Under the pieces are notes generated by a model that was not told where the DNA came from, made no database searches, and saw only the letters and a list, made by a program, of their open reading frames with translations. Made by a program: the position numbers and the translations under genes. Of a DNA stretch of 64,000 nt, positions 27,214-35,411 are shown piece after piece. The DNA lies in the NCBI GenBank assembly GCA_965226155.1, contig OZ245331.1, forward strand, positions 620,001 to 684,000, read 5' to 3'. Numbering within the stretch: the first letter of the stretch is position 1; the number at the start of each line of letters is the position of its first letter. This stretch comes from G965226155 sp965226155 (GTDB lineage Bacteria; Pseudomonadota; Gammaproteobacteria; Eutrophobiales; Eutrophobiaceae).

Positions 27214-27659
27214 ATCCCTAAGCTAATTTAATGTATACTACATAAAGCATGTTATAGTCATAAATCAATTACAACTGATTTCTTCATGAATTTTTCTTCG
27301 TTATCGTCGTTTATCTGGTTACTTGTTATATAGGCGCTGACAATCGGGATGCTGTTTCATATATACCTGTGTGTACGACAATCTCACTTCTCAAATATTG
27401 AATTCAGGTCATGTCTGACATGTCACGGTAAGCCATAAGTTGCTCCTTTTTAATGGAATTATTATACGCAAATATTGTTGCACTAATCGGGATATTCTAT
27501 CAATAGAATGCCAGATATTCTCATGCTTTTTTTCAGTCTTTGATTAAATTAATGTACGAATGTCCTCTAACTACCCAAAGATCACATTATTAGTCTACCT
27601 TTGAAAAACCTGTCAAAATGAACTGCTTTGATATGTGACTTGAGTAATAGTGTGATGCG
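27214..27659. other. Intergenic region without a supported gene
   Basis: This 446-base gap separates the divergent kinase pseudogene and the small membrane protein. A minus-strand ATG with a good AAAAGGAG site occurs near 27430, but its frame ends after ten codons. No RNA gene or strong hairpin is evident. Confidence 0.5.
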
Positions 27660-28088
27660 ATGAATGATGAAACCGCTAGTAGTGTTCATTGGGGTTTCTG
27701 GCTAATCGGTGCAATTGCTCTGCTGTGGAATGTTGGGGGCGCTGTAAATTTCATCGTGCAGATGATGAATGTAGATATGCTTGATTCTTATCGGGAATCA
27801 GAGCGTGCGATCATCGAAAATAGGCCCGTATGGGCAACGATCGGTTTTGCGATTGCCGTTTTCGGCGGTGCGCTCGGCGGTATTCTGCTTCTACTCAGAA
27901 AATCGGTTGCGTTCTATTTGTTTATCGCATCGTTATTTGGTGTGATTGTGACAATGATCCATGCGCTCGGTGACGGCATCGACTTTGGTTTCGGCGAGGT
28001 CGTGGGAATTATTCTGATACCGCTGGTGGTGGCAGCGTTTTTAATCTGGTATTCGAAGTGGGTCGAGAGCAAACGTTGGATCATCTAG
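27660..28088 (+). CDS. Small four-helix membrane protein, function unknown
   Basis: This 142-residue protein has four hydrophobic helices, about residues 11-32, 58-78, 83-104 and 112-132. The loops are short and the C-terminus is basic (YSKWVESKRW). A Gly/Ala-rich second helix (GFAIAVFGGALGGILLLL) resembles uncharacterised small inner-membrane proteins found singly in many bacteria. I do not recognise a function. The base composition is more GC-rich than the neighbouring kinase gene. A degenerate copy of the hairpin repeat follows directly. Confidence 0.7.
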   Translation: MNDETASSVHWGFWLIGAIALLWNVGGAVNFIVQMMNVDMLDSYRESERAIIENRPVWATIGFAIAVFGGALGGILLLLRKSVAFYLFIASLFGVIVTMIHALGDGIDFGFGEVVGIILIPLVVAAFLIWYSKWVESKRWII

Positions 28089-28095
28089 GAACATA

Positions 28096-28123
28096 ATGTC
28101 CATTATTGGCACAAAGCAGACAT
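28096..28123. repeat. Intergenic hairpin repeat, copy 2 (degenerate)
   Basis: This is a diverged copy of the 28-base palindrome. The outer five pairs (ATGTC/GACAT) and the loop-side TTGGCACAAAGC are kept, but the left arm has changed to CATTA, so the inner stem no longer pairs. It lies 8 bases past the membrane-protein stop. Confidence 0.75.
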
Positions 28124-28233
28124 ATTTAATCAAGATACAAGGGTAAAAAATAAAAATCAGGCATGAATAGTAATTAGAACAGTAATATACTCGGAGAGTA
28201 ATAAAATGCTTCCACCAACAAAAGGAGAATAAT

Positions 28234-28719
28234 ATGTTCAGACACAAAAATATTCTGTGGGTCATATATATTTTCAGCAGTACTCTGCTTTCAGGAACGC
28301 ACATAGCAGTAGCGCAGAACAATGCTGAGCAAATGCAACCGTCTCTATACGACCGGCTAGGTGGCTTGGCACCGATTTCAGTCGTGGTCAACGATTTTAT
28401 CGACGTCGTCGTACCCGATGAAATTCTCAATTTAAATCCTGCTGTCGAGGCTACGAGGGAACATGTGCCAGCCTCATATTTGAAGTACCACGTGACCGCT
28501 ATGGTGTGTCAGGCTACTGGTGGCCCATGCTTGTACCACGGTCGTGAGATGAAGGAGTCCCACAATCATCTAAACATAACGGAGCAAGAATGGGATCGCA
28601 TGGTCATCCTTTTCAAGGAGGTGCTTGAAAAGCACAAGGTACCAGCAAAGGAGGCCCAAGATCTTCTAATTATCGTCGGCTCAACAAAAGCGGATATTGT
28701 TGTTTCGAGCCAAAAATAG
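28234..28719 (+). CDS. Exported group I truncated hemoglobin-like protein
   Basis: This 161-residue protein has an N-terminal signal sequence (hydrophobic residues 7-24, cleavage near VAQN) followed by a truncated-globin domain. Globin landmarks are SLYDRLGGLAPISVVVNDFI at the A/B helices and the proximal His in MKESHNHLNITEQEW. The F-helix region and a C-terminal LLIIVGSTKADIV helix follow. Two cysteines flank a Gly-rich loop (VCQATGGPCLYHGR). Group I trHbs usually act in the cytoplasm on NO or O2, so export is notable. There is a strong AAAGGAG ribosome site at the start. Confidence 0.83.
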   Translation: MFRHKNILWVIYIFSSTLLSGTHIAVAQNNAEQMQPSLYDRLGGLAPISVVVNDFIDVVVPDEILNLNPAVEATREHVPASYLKYHVTAMVCQATGGPCLYHGREMKESHNHLNITEQEWDRMVILFKEVLEKHKVPAKEAQDLLIIVGSTKADIVVSSQK

Positions 28720-28743
28720 AGTCTGCTAAATTCCGGATGTTAA

Positions 28744-28771
28744 TTGTCTACTTTTGGCACAAAGCGGACAT
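28744..28771. repeat. Intergenic hairpin repeat, copy 3
   Basis: The right arm AAAGCGGACAT and loop TGGCAC are perfect. The left arm has three changes (TTGTCTACTTT), leaving a weaker hairpin. It lies 24 bases past the globin stop. Confidence 0.8.
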
Positions 28772-28839
28772 ATATAATCAAGATAAAATGGGAGTTTCCT
28801 AAATGCCATACTTAGTTGGGCAACGAATAGCCTGTTCTA

Positions 28840-29214
28840 ATGGACCCGCGAATTTTTCTTGAGACATTGGCATTTTCCGTTTTGCTCGTGGTTATTCTCG
28901 TCGTCGGGCGTTTGTTATGGTGCCTAGTTATTGCAATACGTGTACGCCGATATCAGATTATGACCATCTCTGTTGTAGGTTTAGTTGGTATGGTGGCTAC
29001 ACTTAGCGCAGTGGTCATTGTATGGTTTGGCTACGGCGTGGCGCACACTGGGAAGAATGCCAAAACAAACCTCATAGCGCTGTTCAGTACTGTGCCCCCG
29101 TTCTTCTTGGTTTCATTCGGCTTGTGGCTACTGGGTGGAAAGCTCCATTTACGGCTCCGATCTCCTGTCGCCCAACAAGGCGCTCAAGGGGATAGTGGTT
29201 CAGCTGCCCCTTAG
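28840..29214 (+). CDS. Small membrane protein, function unknown
   Basis: This 124-residue protein has three predicted transmembrane helices, about residues 8-32, 42-64 and 79-100, and a hydrophilic Gln/Gly/Ser-rich tail. A basic loop RVRRYQ follows the first helix. I recognise no family motif. It is bracketed by two hairpin repeats in a stretch of unrelated single genes, which suggests an accessory locus. Start ATG 28840 has no strong ribosome site nearby, so the exact start is uncertain. Confidence 0.6.
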   Translation: MDPRIFLETLAFSVLLVVILVVGRLLWCLVIAIRVRRYQIMTISVVGLVGMVATLSAVVIVWFGYGVAHTGKNAKTNLIALFSTVPPFFLVSFGLWLLGGKLHLRLRSPVAQQGAQGDSGSAAP

Positions 29215-29225
29215 CTTGGATATTA

Positions 29226-29253
29226 ATGTCCGCTTTTGGCACAAAGCGGACAT
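29226..29253. repeat. Intergenic hairpin repeat, copy 4 (perfect)
   Basis: This is the best copy of the element: perfect 11-base arms ATGTCCGCTTT and AAAGCGGACAT around the loop TGGCAC. It sits between convergent genes (membrane protein and TPR protein), so it could act as a bidirectional transcription stop. Confidence 0.88.
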
Positions 29254-29284
29254 TTAGAAACTATCATTAATTATTGAAAAACTA

Positions 29285-30796
29285 TTATTCAACAACACCA
29301 TCTACTATGCCAGGCTTTATATAATTTAATGTGTTGAATGCATCGTACGGATCGTGGTTAAGCAGTGTACGAGCTTTTTCAACTTCACCAATAGCTAAAT
29401 GCGCTAATGCTAAATAATGTGTATTTATGAATTTGCCATTGGCAATCCTTGCCTGAATCAGATCAAATAATCTCTTCGCATCTTCTTTAAGCCCAAGTCT
29501 TGTATAAGCATATGCCAGTCGTGCTATGCCTCTAGTCGTAATAACATCATCTATCAACTGCTCTGCAGATCGTAATGCCTTGAATGCCTCATCCATGTTC
29601 CCTAATAGGATTTCAGCAAAACCAAGATTGATCGTTCTAGTGAAACTAGGTTTTATCGCAATCGCTAGTCGGAACTGATCAGCTGCATCAGCAGGGTTTC
29701 CCGCATCCATAAATGTCCAACCTAATAGATAATGATTGGCTGGATAGTTTGGAGCCAATTCCAACACCCGCTGTCCTAATCGAATGGCCTCATCATGCTC
29801 TTCAATAACCGAAAGGAAACGAGCATATGCATTCATTATGTGCCTATCATTTGGTCTCAATTGATATGCATGTTTATAAGCTTGCTTTGCTTCTGCTTCT
29901 CGTAGGTGGCTGTTATGAGTTTCTGCTAGTGCCATATAGGCTAAGCCAAGGTTAGGATCTAGGGCCAACGCAATCTCGGCATGTTCAAGCACTTTCCTTT
30001 CCATTTCCTCGAGTGTTAATCCGCCAATGGGACGAATAGTTCGTTTTGCAAGCGCGTAACCTCTCGCTTTGAATGCATGGGCCAGAGCAAAGTCCGGATC
30101 CAGTTCAATCGCCTGATCTAAGATTTGATAATAGATAGGCGGTTTGTTTTCTCCAATGATGGAGGGGATGTCTTTTGTCTTCAGATAGAGTGCATAGGCC
30201 TCAAGTGATTGAGTTGGTACCCTTTCGATGCGTAATTTTTCTGCCGCAGATAGGGTTGCACCAATTGCTAGGGCAATTTGATTAACAACATCTGCTTGTA
30301 TCTCAAAAATGTCAGACAGATCCTGTTCATACCGCTCAGACCATAATTGATTAATTGTTTCAGAATCATACAGCCGCACAGCAAGTGTAATCTGATTATC
30401 TGCATAACGAACACTGCCCTTCATGACGGTTTCCACATTGAGCTCTGATGCAATCTCAGCGATGGATTTATCAGAGCCTTCATAGCGCAATACTGAGTTA
30501 CGTGAAATTACAGTCATATCATGTGTCTTTGCGAGTTGATCGATTATCTCTTCATGGATCCCGACGGCAAAGTAGGCATCATCGGAATTAGAACTCAGGT
30601 TTTCAAAAGATAATACTGCAACAGAATTATGAAGGACGTTATTATTTTTCTCTGTTGCTTCAACTGCAAACGTAGGTGGTACTGCAACTATAATCAGAAT
30701 AGCTATCCACGTCACAATGGCAGAGACAATCCCGGTCTTGAAGACATTATGGTATTTAAGAAAAGTGAAGAATGAAATCATCGATACATCTCCCAA
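29285..30796 (-). CDS. TPR-repeat protein with FlgO/TolB-N-like domain
   Basis: This 503-residue protein has one N-terminal membrane helix (about residues 24-45) and then an alpha/beta domain beginning SVAVLSFENLSSNSDDAYFA and passing through MKGSVRYADNQITLAVRLYD. Many TPR motifs follow, visible as repeats of the type AIELDPDFALAHAFKARGYA. This domain-plus-TPR layout is usually the C-terminal half of adenylate cyclase or CadC-like regulators. Here it stands alone, with no cyclase or winged-helix domain before it. It is probably a periplasm-facing protein-interaction scaffold; the partner is unknown. Confidence 0.78.
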   Translation of the reverse strand: MGDVSMISFFTFLKYHNVFKTGIVSAIVTWIAILIIVAVPPTFAVEATEKNNNVLHNSVAVLSFENLSSNSDDAYFAVGIHEEIIDQLAKTHDMTVISRNSVLRYEGSDKSIAEIASELNVETVMKGSVRYADNQITLAVRLYDSETINQLWSERYEQDLSDIFEIQADVVNQIALAIGATLSAAEKLRIERVPTQSLEAYALYLKTKDIPSIIGENKPPIYYQILDQAIELDPDFALAHAFKARGYALAKRTIRPIGGLTLEEMERKVLEHAEIALALDPNLGLAYMALAETHNSHLREAEAKQAYKHAYQLRPNDRHIMNAYARFLSVIEEHDEAIRLGQRVLELAPNYPANHYLLGWTFMDAGNPADAADQFRLAIAIKPSFTRTINLGFAEILLGNMDEAFKALRSAEQLIDDVITTRGIARLAYAYTRLGLKEDAKRLFDLIQARIANGKFINTHYLALAHLAIGEVEKARTLLNHDPYDAFNTLNYIKPGIVDGVVE

Positions 30797-31048
30797 ATTG
30801 GACTGTTATTATTTATTCCTAGTGTAGCTGGATTTTACATTAGGCAAAGAAACAACTGATAACTATAGACAAGAGATCTCTTTAAATAAGCTGGTCTATT
30901 GAATATCTCCTATGAATCTATTTTTTGTCAGTTATTTACCTACATATAATCATCTCAAAAAGAGAAAATTGTCCGCCCTGACCCTCAACATTGTATCGGG
31001 TATAGGGATATGCCACACTTGCCCTATCAAATACGGAGGGGCGAATTC

Positions 31049-31549
31049 ATGCCAGATTTACACCTTAAAGTGAATGGTCAAGACCATGTTGTCAAAGACC
31101 TGGATCCCACTACACCCTTATTATGGGTACTACGCGATGAGCTCGGTTTGGTGGGCAGTAAATACGGTTGCGGTGGCGGGTATTGTGGGGCGTGTACCGT
31201 CCATCTGAATGGCTCTCCAGTCCGCTCTTGTACTCTCAGTGCCGCTGGTGTTGCCGGCATGGACATTACCACCATTGAAGGGATAGCCGCCAAAGATGGC
31301 ACACTGCATCCACTGCAAACCGCCTGGGTCGAACACGATGTGCCTCAGTGCGGTTATTGTCATTCCGGCCAACTCATGTCCGCTGTCGCCCTACTCAGTA
31401 ATAACCCCGCCCCCAGTGATGCTGATATTGATACAGCGATGGCAGGCAACCTGTGTCGTTGTGGCACCTATGTTCGCATCCGCAAAGCCATCCACTCGGC
31501 CGCGGCAAAGCTGACAGAAAACACTACCCCGGCGGGAGGTAACGTATGA
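31049..31549 (+). CDS. Molybdenum hydroxylase small subunit, 2Fe-2S (IorA-like)
   Basis: This 166-residue subunit of a xanthine-oxidase-family aldehyde or N-heterocycle dehydrogenase carries two 2Fe-2S clusters. The plant-type ferredoxin motif is in GCGGGYCGACTVHL and the second in QCGYCHSGQLM with GNLCRCGTY. The ATG at 31049 follows a strong GGAGGGG site; a longer frame from 31010 is less likely. The stop overlaps the large-subunit start (ATGA). Composition is visibly richer in G and C than the neighbouring selenocysteine genes. Substrate is not determinable. Confidence 0.9.
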   Translation: MPDLHLKVNGQDHVVKDLDPTTPLLWVLRDELGLVGSKYGCGGGYCGACTVHLNGSPVRSCTLSAAGVAGMDITTIEGIAAKDGTLHPLQTAWVEHDVPQCGYCHSGQLMSAVALLSNNPAPSDADIDTAMAGNLCRCGTYVRIRKAIHSAAAKLTENTTPAGGNV

Positions 31550-33816
31550 GCACGCAGATGAAACCAGATCTCCTCCACCAGGTATTCGTTGGTGATGAAG
31601 CAGAATCCACCTTGATTGACGGCAGTGTGGTTGATCGGCGTACCTTTCTTAAGCTGACGGGATTTGCGGGTGGCGGCCTCATGTTGGCATTTTCCTCTGC
31701 GGGCAAGTTTGCACACGCCGCCATGGCCAATCGTCAGGGAGAACAGTTTACCCCGAATGGGTTTATTCAAATCTCACCAGACGGTCAGATCTTGATTTAC
31801 GCCAAGAACCCTGAGATGGGACAAGGGATCAAAACGGCCTTCCCGATGATCATCGCTGAGGAATTGGATGCCGACTGGGCGGATGTTCAGGTTGAAACGG
31901 CGCCAACAAACAAATCGGTCTATGGTCTCCAGGCATCCTTTGGTTCCCGATCAATTCATTATGCTTGGGACCAGCACCGTCGGGCAGGCGCAGTGGCCCG
32001 TGCCATGCTGGTGTCGGCGGCGGCCGATGAATGGGGTGTGCCGGTGTCATCCTGTCAGACAGGCGCTAGCCAGGTCACCCACTCAGCAAGTGGACGTCAT
32101 CTTTCATACGGTGCCTTAGCAGACAAGGCGGCATTACTGCCAGTCCCCGATCCAAAAACGCTGACATTGAAGAAACGCAGTGAATACAAATTGCTCGGCA
32201 GCCGGATCACTGGTGTGGACAACGAAGCCCTGGTGACAGGCAAGCCGTTATTTGGCATCGATACGGTAGTACCGAACATGCATTATGCAACGTATGAGAA
32301 ATGTCCTGCCACGGGTGGTCGTGCGGTGAGTGCTAACCTGGATGAAATCAAATCACTGCCGGGAGTCACCGATGCCTTTATTCTTGAAGGTAACGGTGTT
32401 TTAAGAGATGTCATGCCGGGTGTCGCCATCGTGGCGCGCTCGACGTGGGCAGCCTTCCAGGCTAAGAGCAAATTAAACGTAGAATGGGATGAGACCAATG
32501 CGGCCAAAGACAGTTGGAGTGAGACCGTCAAACAGGCAGCTGTCTTAGCCAAGGGTGACGGCAAGCAGGTGCTGGCCGAATACGGCGATACCGAGACGGC
32601 TTTCAAAGACGCCGCTAAATCAATAGAGTCCTTATACACCTACCCGTTTATTTCGCATGCAACACTGGAGCCACAAAATTGCACGGCCTGGGTACACGAT
32701 GGAGTGGCAGAGATATGGGCGCCTACCCAAACTCCACAGCGGCTTTCTCCCGATCTCTTCAATAGCCTGGGTGTCCCGGTTGAGAATGTCACGGTGCACC
32801 AAACCCGAAGTGGGGGCGCTTTTGGACGTCGTGGTACGAATGACTTTTTATGTGAAGCGGCAGCCATTTCGAAACAGGCAGGCGTCCCTGTTAAATTACA
32901 ATGGACCCGCGAAGATGACATGACGCATGATTTCTATCGCCCTGGTGCATTTCATTCGTTTAAAGGATCGATAGATAAAAAAGGGAAACTGTCAGCTTGG
33001 CATGATCACTTCATTACCCACACAGCAGACGGTAAAAAGCCTGCCCGAACTGCTAGCTTCTATCCAAGCGCCAAGAATGAGTTCCCTCTACCATTGGTGT
33101 CAAATGCCCGAATAACGCTATCGATGATACCGTTGCAAATTCCCACTGGCCCCTGGCGTGCACCGAGTTCCAATGGTATTGCCTATGCTACCCAATCGTT
33201 CTTTGCTGAATTGGCACACGCGGCCGGCCGTGACCATCTCGAGTTTATGCTTGAGATGTTTGGGGAGCCACGGTGGTTAGAGCCCGATAATGTTTACTCG
33301 CTCAATACAGGTCGAGCGGCTGAAGTCGTAAAACTGGTGGCAGAAAAGGCAGGTTGGGGGAAAGCCTTACCGAAAGGTCGAGGGATGGGATTGGCATTTC
33401 ACTTTAGCCACGCAGGGCATTTTGCCCATGTGGCCGAGGTGAGTGTGGATGCTAGGAAAAAGTTAACAGTACACAAGATCACGGTAGCAGGCGATGTCGG
33501 TTTAGTCGTGAACATGAGTGGCGCAGAGAACCAATGTGAAGGCGCAACAATCGATGGGATGAGCACCATGCTAGGTTTGACGCTGTCCATTGAAAATGGT
33601 CGGATCCAGGAGACTAATTTCCACCAGTATCCCCTCATGAAAATTAACAGTGCGCCGGAAATCGTTGTCCACTTCATACAGAGTGATTTCCCACCCACTG
33701 GTTTAGGTGAACCCGCCTTACCGCCGGTGGCACCGGCCATCTGCAATGCCATATTCGTGGCGACCGGTGAACGTATTCGTGAACTGCCCCTAAGTAAAGC
33801 GGGGTATACGGCTTAA
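31546..33816 (+). CDS. Molybdenum hydroxylase large subunit (IorB-like), Tat-exported
   Basis: This 756-residue molybdopterin-binding subunit carries a twin-arginine signal, VDRRTFLKLTGFAGGG, near residues 27-42, so the two-subunit enzyme is probably exported as a folded complex. Cofactor-contact segments are recognisable as SGGAFGRRG, PTGPWRAPS and the active-site Glu motif GLGEPALPPVAPAI near the C-terminus. This matches isoquinoline 1-oxidoreductase-type enzymes in domain order, with no FAD subunit, so electrons probably leave through a cytochrome. The substrate could be an aldehyde or N-heterocycle. Like its partner it is GC-rich relative to its surroundings, which hints at acquisition by transfer. 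Confidence 0.9.
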   Translation: MSTQMKPDLLHQVFVGDEAESTLIDGSVVDRRTFLKLTGFAGGGLMLAFSSAGKFAHAAMANRQGEQFTPNGFIQISPDGQILIYAKNPEMGQGIKTAFPMIIAEELDADWADVQVETAPTNKSVYGLQASFGSRSIHYAWDQHRRAGAVARAMLVSAAADEWGVPVSSCQTGASQVTHSASGRHLSYGALADKAALLPVPDPKTLTLKKRSEYKLLGSRITGVDNEALVTGKPLFGIDTVVPNMHYATYEKCPATGGRAVSANLDEIKSLPGVTDAFILEGNGVLRDVMPGVAIVARSTWAAFQAKSKLNVEWDETNAAKDSWSETVKQAAVLAKGDGKQVLAEYGDTETAFKDAAKSIESLYTYPFISHATLEPQNCTAWVHDGVAEIWAPTQTPQRLSPDLFNSLGVPVENVTVHQTRSGGAFGRRGTNDFLCEAAAISKQAGVPVKLQWTREDDMTHDFYRPGAFHSFKGSIDKKGKLSAWHDHFITHTADGKKPARTASFYPSAKNEFPLPLVSNARITLSMIPLQIPTGPWRAPSSNGIAYATQSFFAELAHAAGRDHLEFMLEMFGEPRWLEPDNVYSLNTGRAAEVVKLVAEKAGWGKALPKGRGMGLAFHFSHAGHFAHVAEVSVDARKKLTVHKITVAGDVGLVVNMSGAENQCEGATIDGMSTMLGLTLSIENGRIQETNFHQYPLMKINSAPEIVVHFIQSDFPPTGLGEPALPPVAPAICNAIFVATGERIRELPLSKAGYTA

Positions 33817-34016
33817 AGCAGAGTACTGTTATTCGGAAAAGCTTATCCCTACCGCTGACGTCGTAAAAAAATAACTGTTCGGCCCTGCGCGTATGCTATG
33901 CCTCATTCCCGCACGATGGAGTTAGTCTCATATTCCAACTTGTGAAATAGCAATCTGTTATGCATGCGATTTTATTAACCCCCGATTCAAATATAAAAGT
34001 TAAAAAAGAATTGACC

Positions 34017-35411
34017 ATGGCAGAAAATCTATTGAGATCTATTCCACAAATCCAGGGCTTACTGGAAACGGGTTCGGCCGTTAAATTATGCAAAAAATAT
34101 TCGCGGCAAGAAACAGTTTCAGCTATCCGGGCTCATCTAGAATTAATCAGGAATAAAATTCACTCGGAAGCAATAACTGAATTACCTGATTTTAAAAGCG
34201 AAGAATTTTTTGAGAATATTCATCAGATGATACTTCACGGCCGCGAACGCTCACTGAAACAAGTCATAAATGCAACAGGCATTATTCTGCATACAAATAT
34301 GGGTCGTGCACCTCTAGCTGAAGAAGCATTTGATCATATAAAAGAAACAGCTCTCGGATATTCTAACCTTGAATTAGATCTTACATCTGGCAAACGCGGT
34401 TCACGGTATATGCATGTCGAATCAATTCTAAGGAAGATCACAGGTGCTGAAGCTGTTATTGTGGTCAATAATTGTGCCGCTGCCGTGCTTGTCAGTCTAA
34501 ATACCCTTGCTAAGGACGGAGAAGTTATCGTATCCCGAGGAGAACTCATTGAGATTGGCGGCGGTTTTCGCATGCCGGATGTAATCACTGCATCTGGAGC
34601 AATACTCAAAGAGGTTGGCACAACAAACAAGACACGCCTTGCAGACTTTGAAAATGCTATTGATGAAAATTCAAAAGTTATCCTCCGTAACCATTGTAGC
34701 AATTACAAAATTGTTGGATTTACGGAAAGTCCTAATACAAAGGAATTAGCTGAGCTCGCTCACTCTAAAAATTTATTGATGATAGAGGACTTGGGAAGCG
34801 GCGCTCTTTTGAATATGGCTAAATACGGTATTAATAATGAACACAGCGTCCAACAATTACTGAATGATGGCGTAGACGTAATTACATTCAGTGGCGATAA
34901 ATTATTAGGCGGGCCGCAGGCAGGTATTATTCTTGGACAAGACAATACGATTGCTGCAATCAAAAAGAATTCATTACTACGCGCATTGAGGATTGATAAA
35001 TTATCGCTGGCTGCGCTGGAAGCTACCCTATCACTATATCTTGACCAAGACTTAGCAACCCAACGTATACCAATACTGAAAATGATTGCCGAAGATCTTT
35101 CACACATTAAGAAGAAGGCCAATAGTTTGCTTAAATTTATAAGTAAACTCGATACTGATAGTCTTAAAGCAAGAGTTGAAGACAGTACAAGCTATGTCGG
35201 TGGCGGTTCAGCACCAATGAATGAGCTACCTACATCTGTTATTAAACTTAGCTCAAATAAACTCACTCCCGAAAAAATTGCAACTCAGTTAAGAAATCAT
35301 AAACCACCGATCATAGGCCGAATCTCGGACGACTGCTTCGTTATAGACTTGCGAACTGTTTTTCCAAATCAAATGAAATTTGTCCAGTCTGCGATCAAAT
35401 CTTTAGTATGA
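34017..35411 (+). CDS. selA: L-seryl-tRNA(Sec) selenium transferase
   Basis: SelA converts Ser-tRNA(Sec) to Sec-tRNA(Sec) using selenophosphate and PLP. The start is set at ATG 34017 (MAENLLRSIPQIQGLL), typical of the family, giving 464 residues; the frame is open 19 codons further upstream. Characteristic segments are NATGIILHTNMGRAPL, VNNCAAAVL, SRGELIEIGGGFRMPD and the PLP-lysine region FSGDKLLGGPQAGII. The stop overlaps selB (ATGA). It is the first gene of a complete selenocysteine locus. Confidence 0.96.
   Translation: MAENLLRSIPQIQGLLETGSAVKLCKKYSRQETVSAIRAHLELIRNKIHSEAITELPDFKSEEFFENIHQMILHGRERSLKQVINATGIILHTNMGRAPLAEEAFDHIKETALGYSNLELDLTSGKRGSRYMHVESILRKITGAEAVIVVNNCAAAVLVSLNTLAKDGEVIVSRGELIEIGGGFRMPDVITASGAILKEVGTTNKTRLADFENAIDENSKVILRNHCSNYKIVGFTESPNTKELAELAHSKNLLMIEDLGSGALLNMAKYGINNEHSVQQLLNDGVDVITFSGDKLLGGPQAGIILGQDNTIAAIKKNSLLRALRIDKLSLAALEATLSLYLDQDLATQRIPILKMIAEDLSHIKKKANSLLKFISKLDTDSLKARVEDSTSYVGGGSAPMNELPTSVIKLSSNKLTPEKIATQLRNHKPPIIGRISDDCFVIDLRTVFPNQMKFVQSAIKSLV

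Noticed and set aside
27420..27460. Small minus-strand peptide gene with a good ribosome site
   Set aside because: The frame ends after ten codons and nothing recognisable follows in any frame.
24658..29253. The four hairpin repeats as a CRISPR array
   Set aside because: They are hundreds to thousands of bases apart, separated by genes, with no regular spacers and no cas genes.
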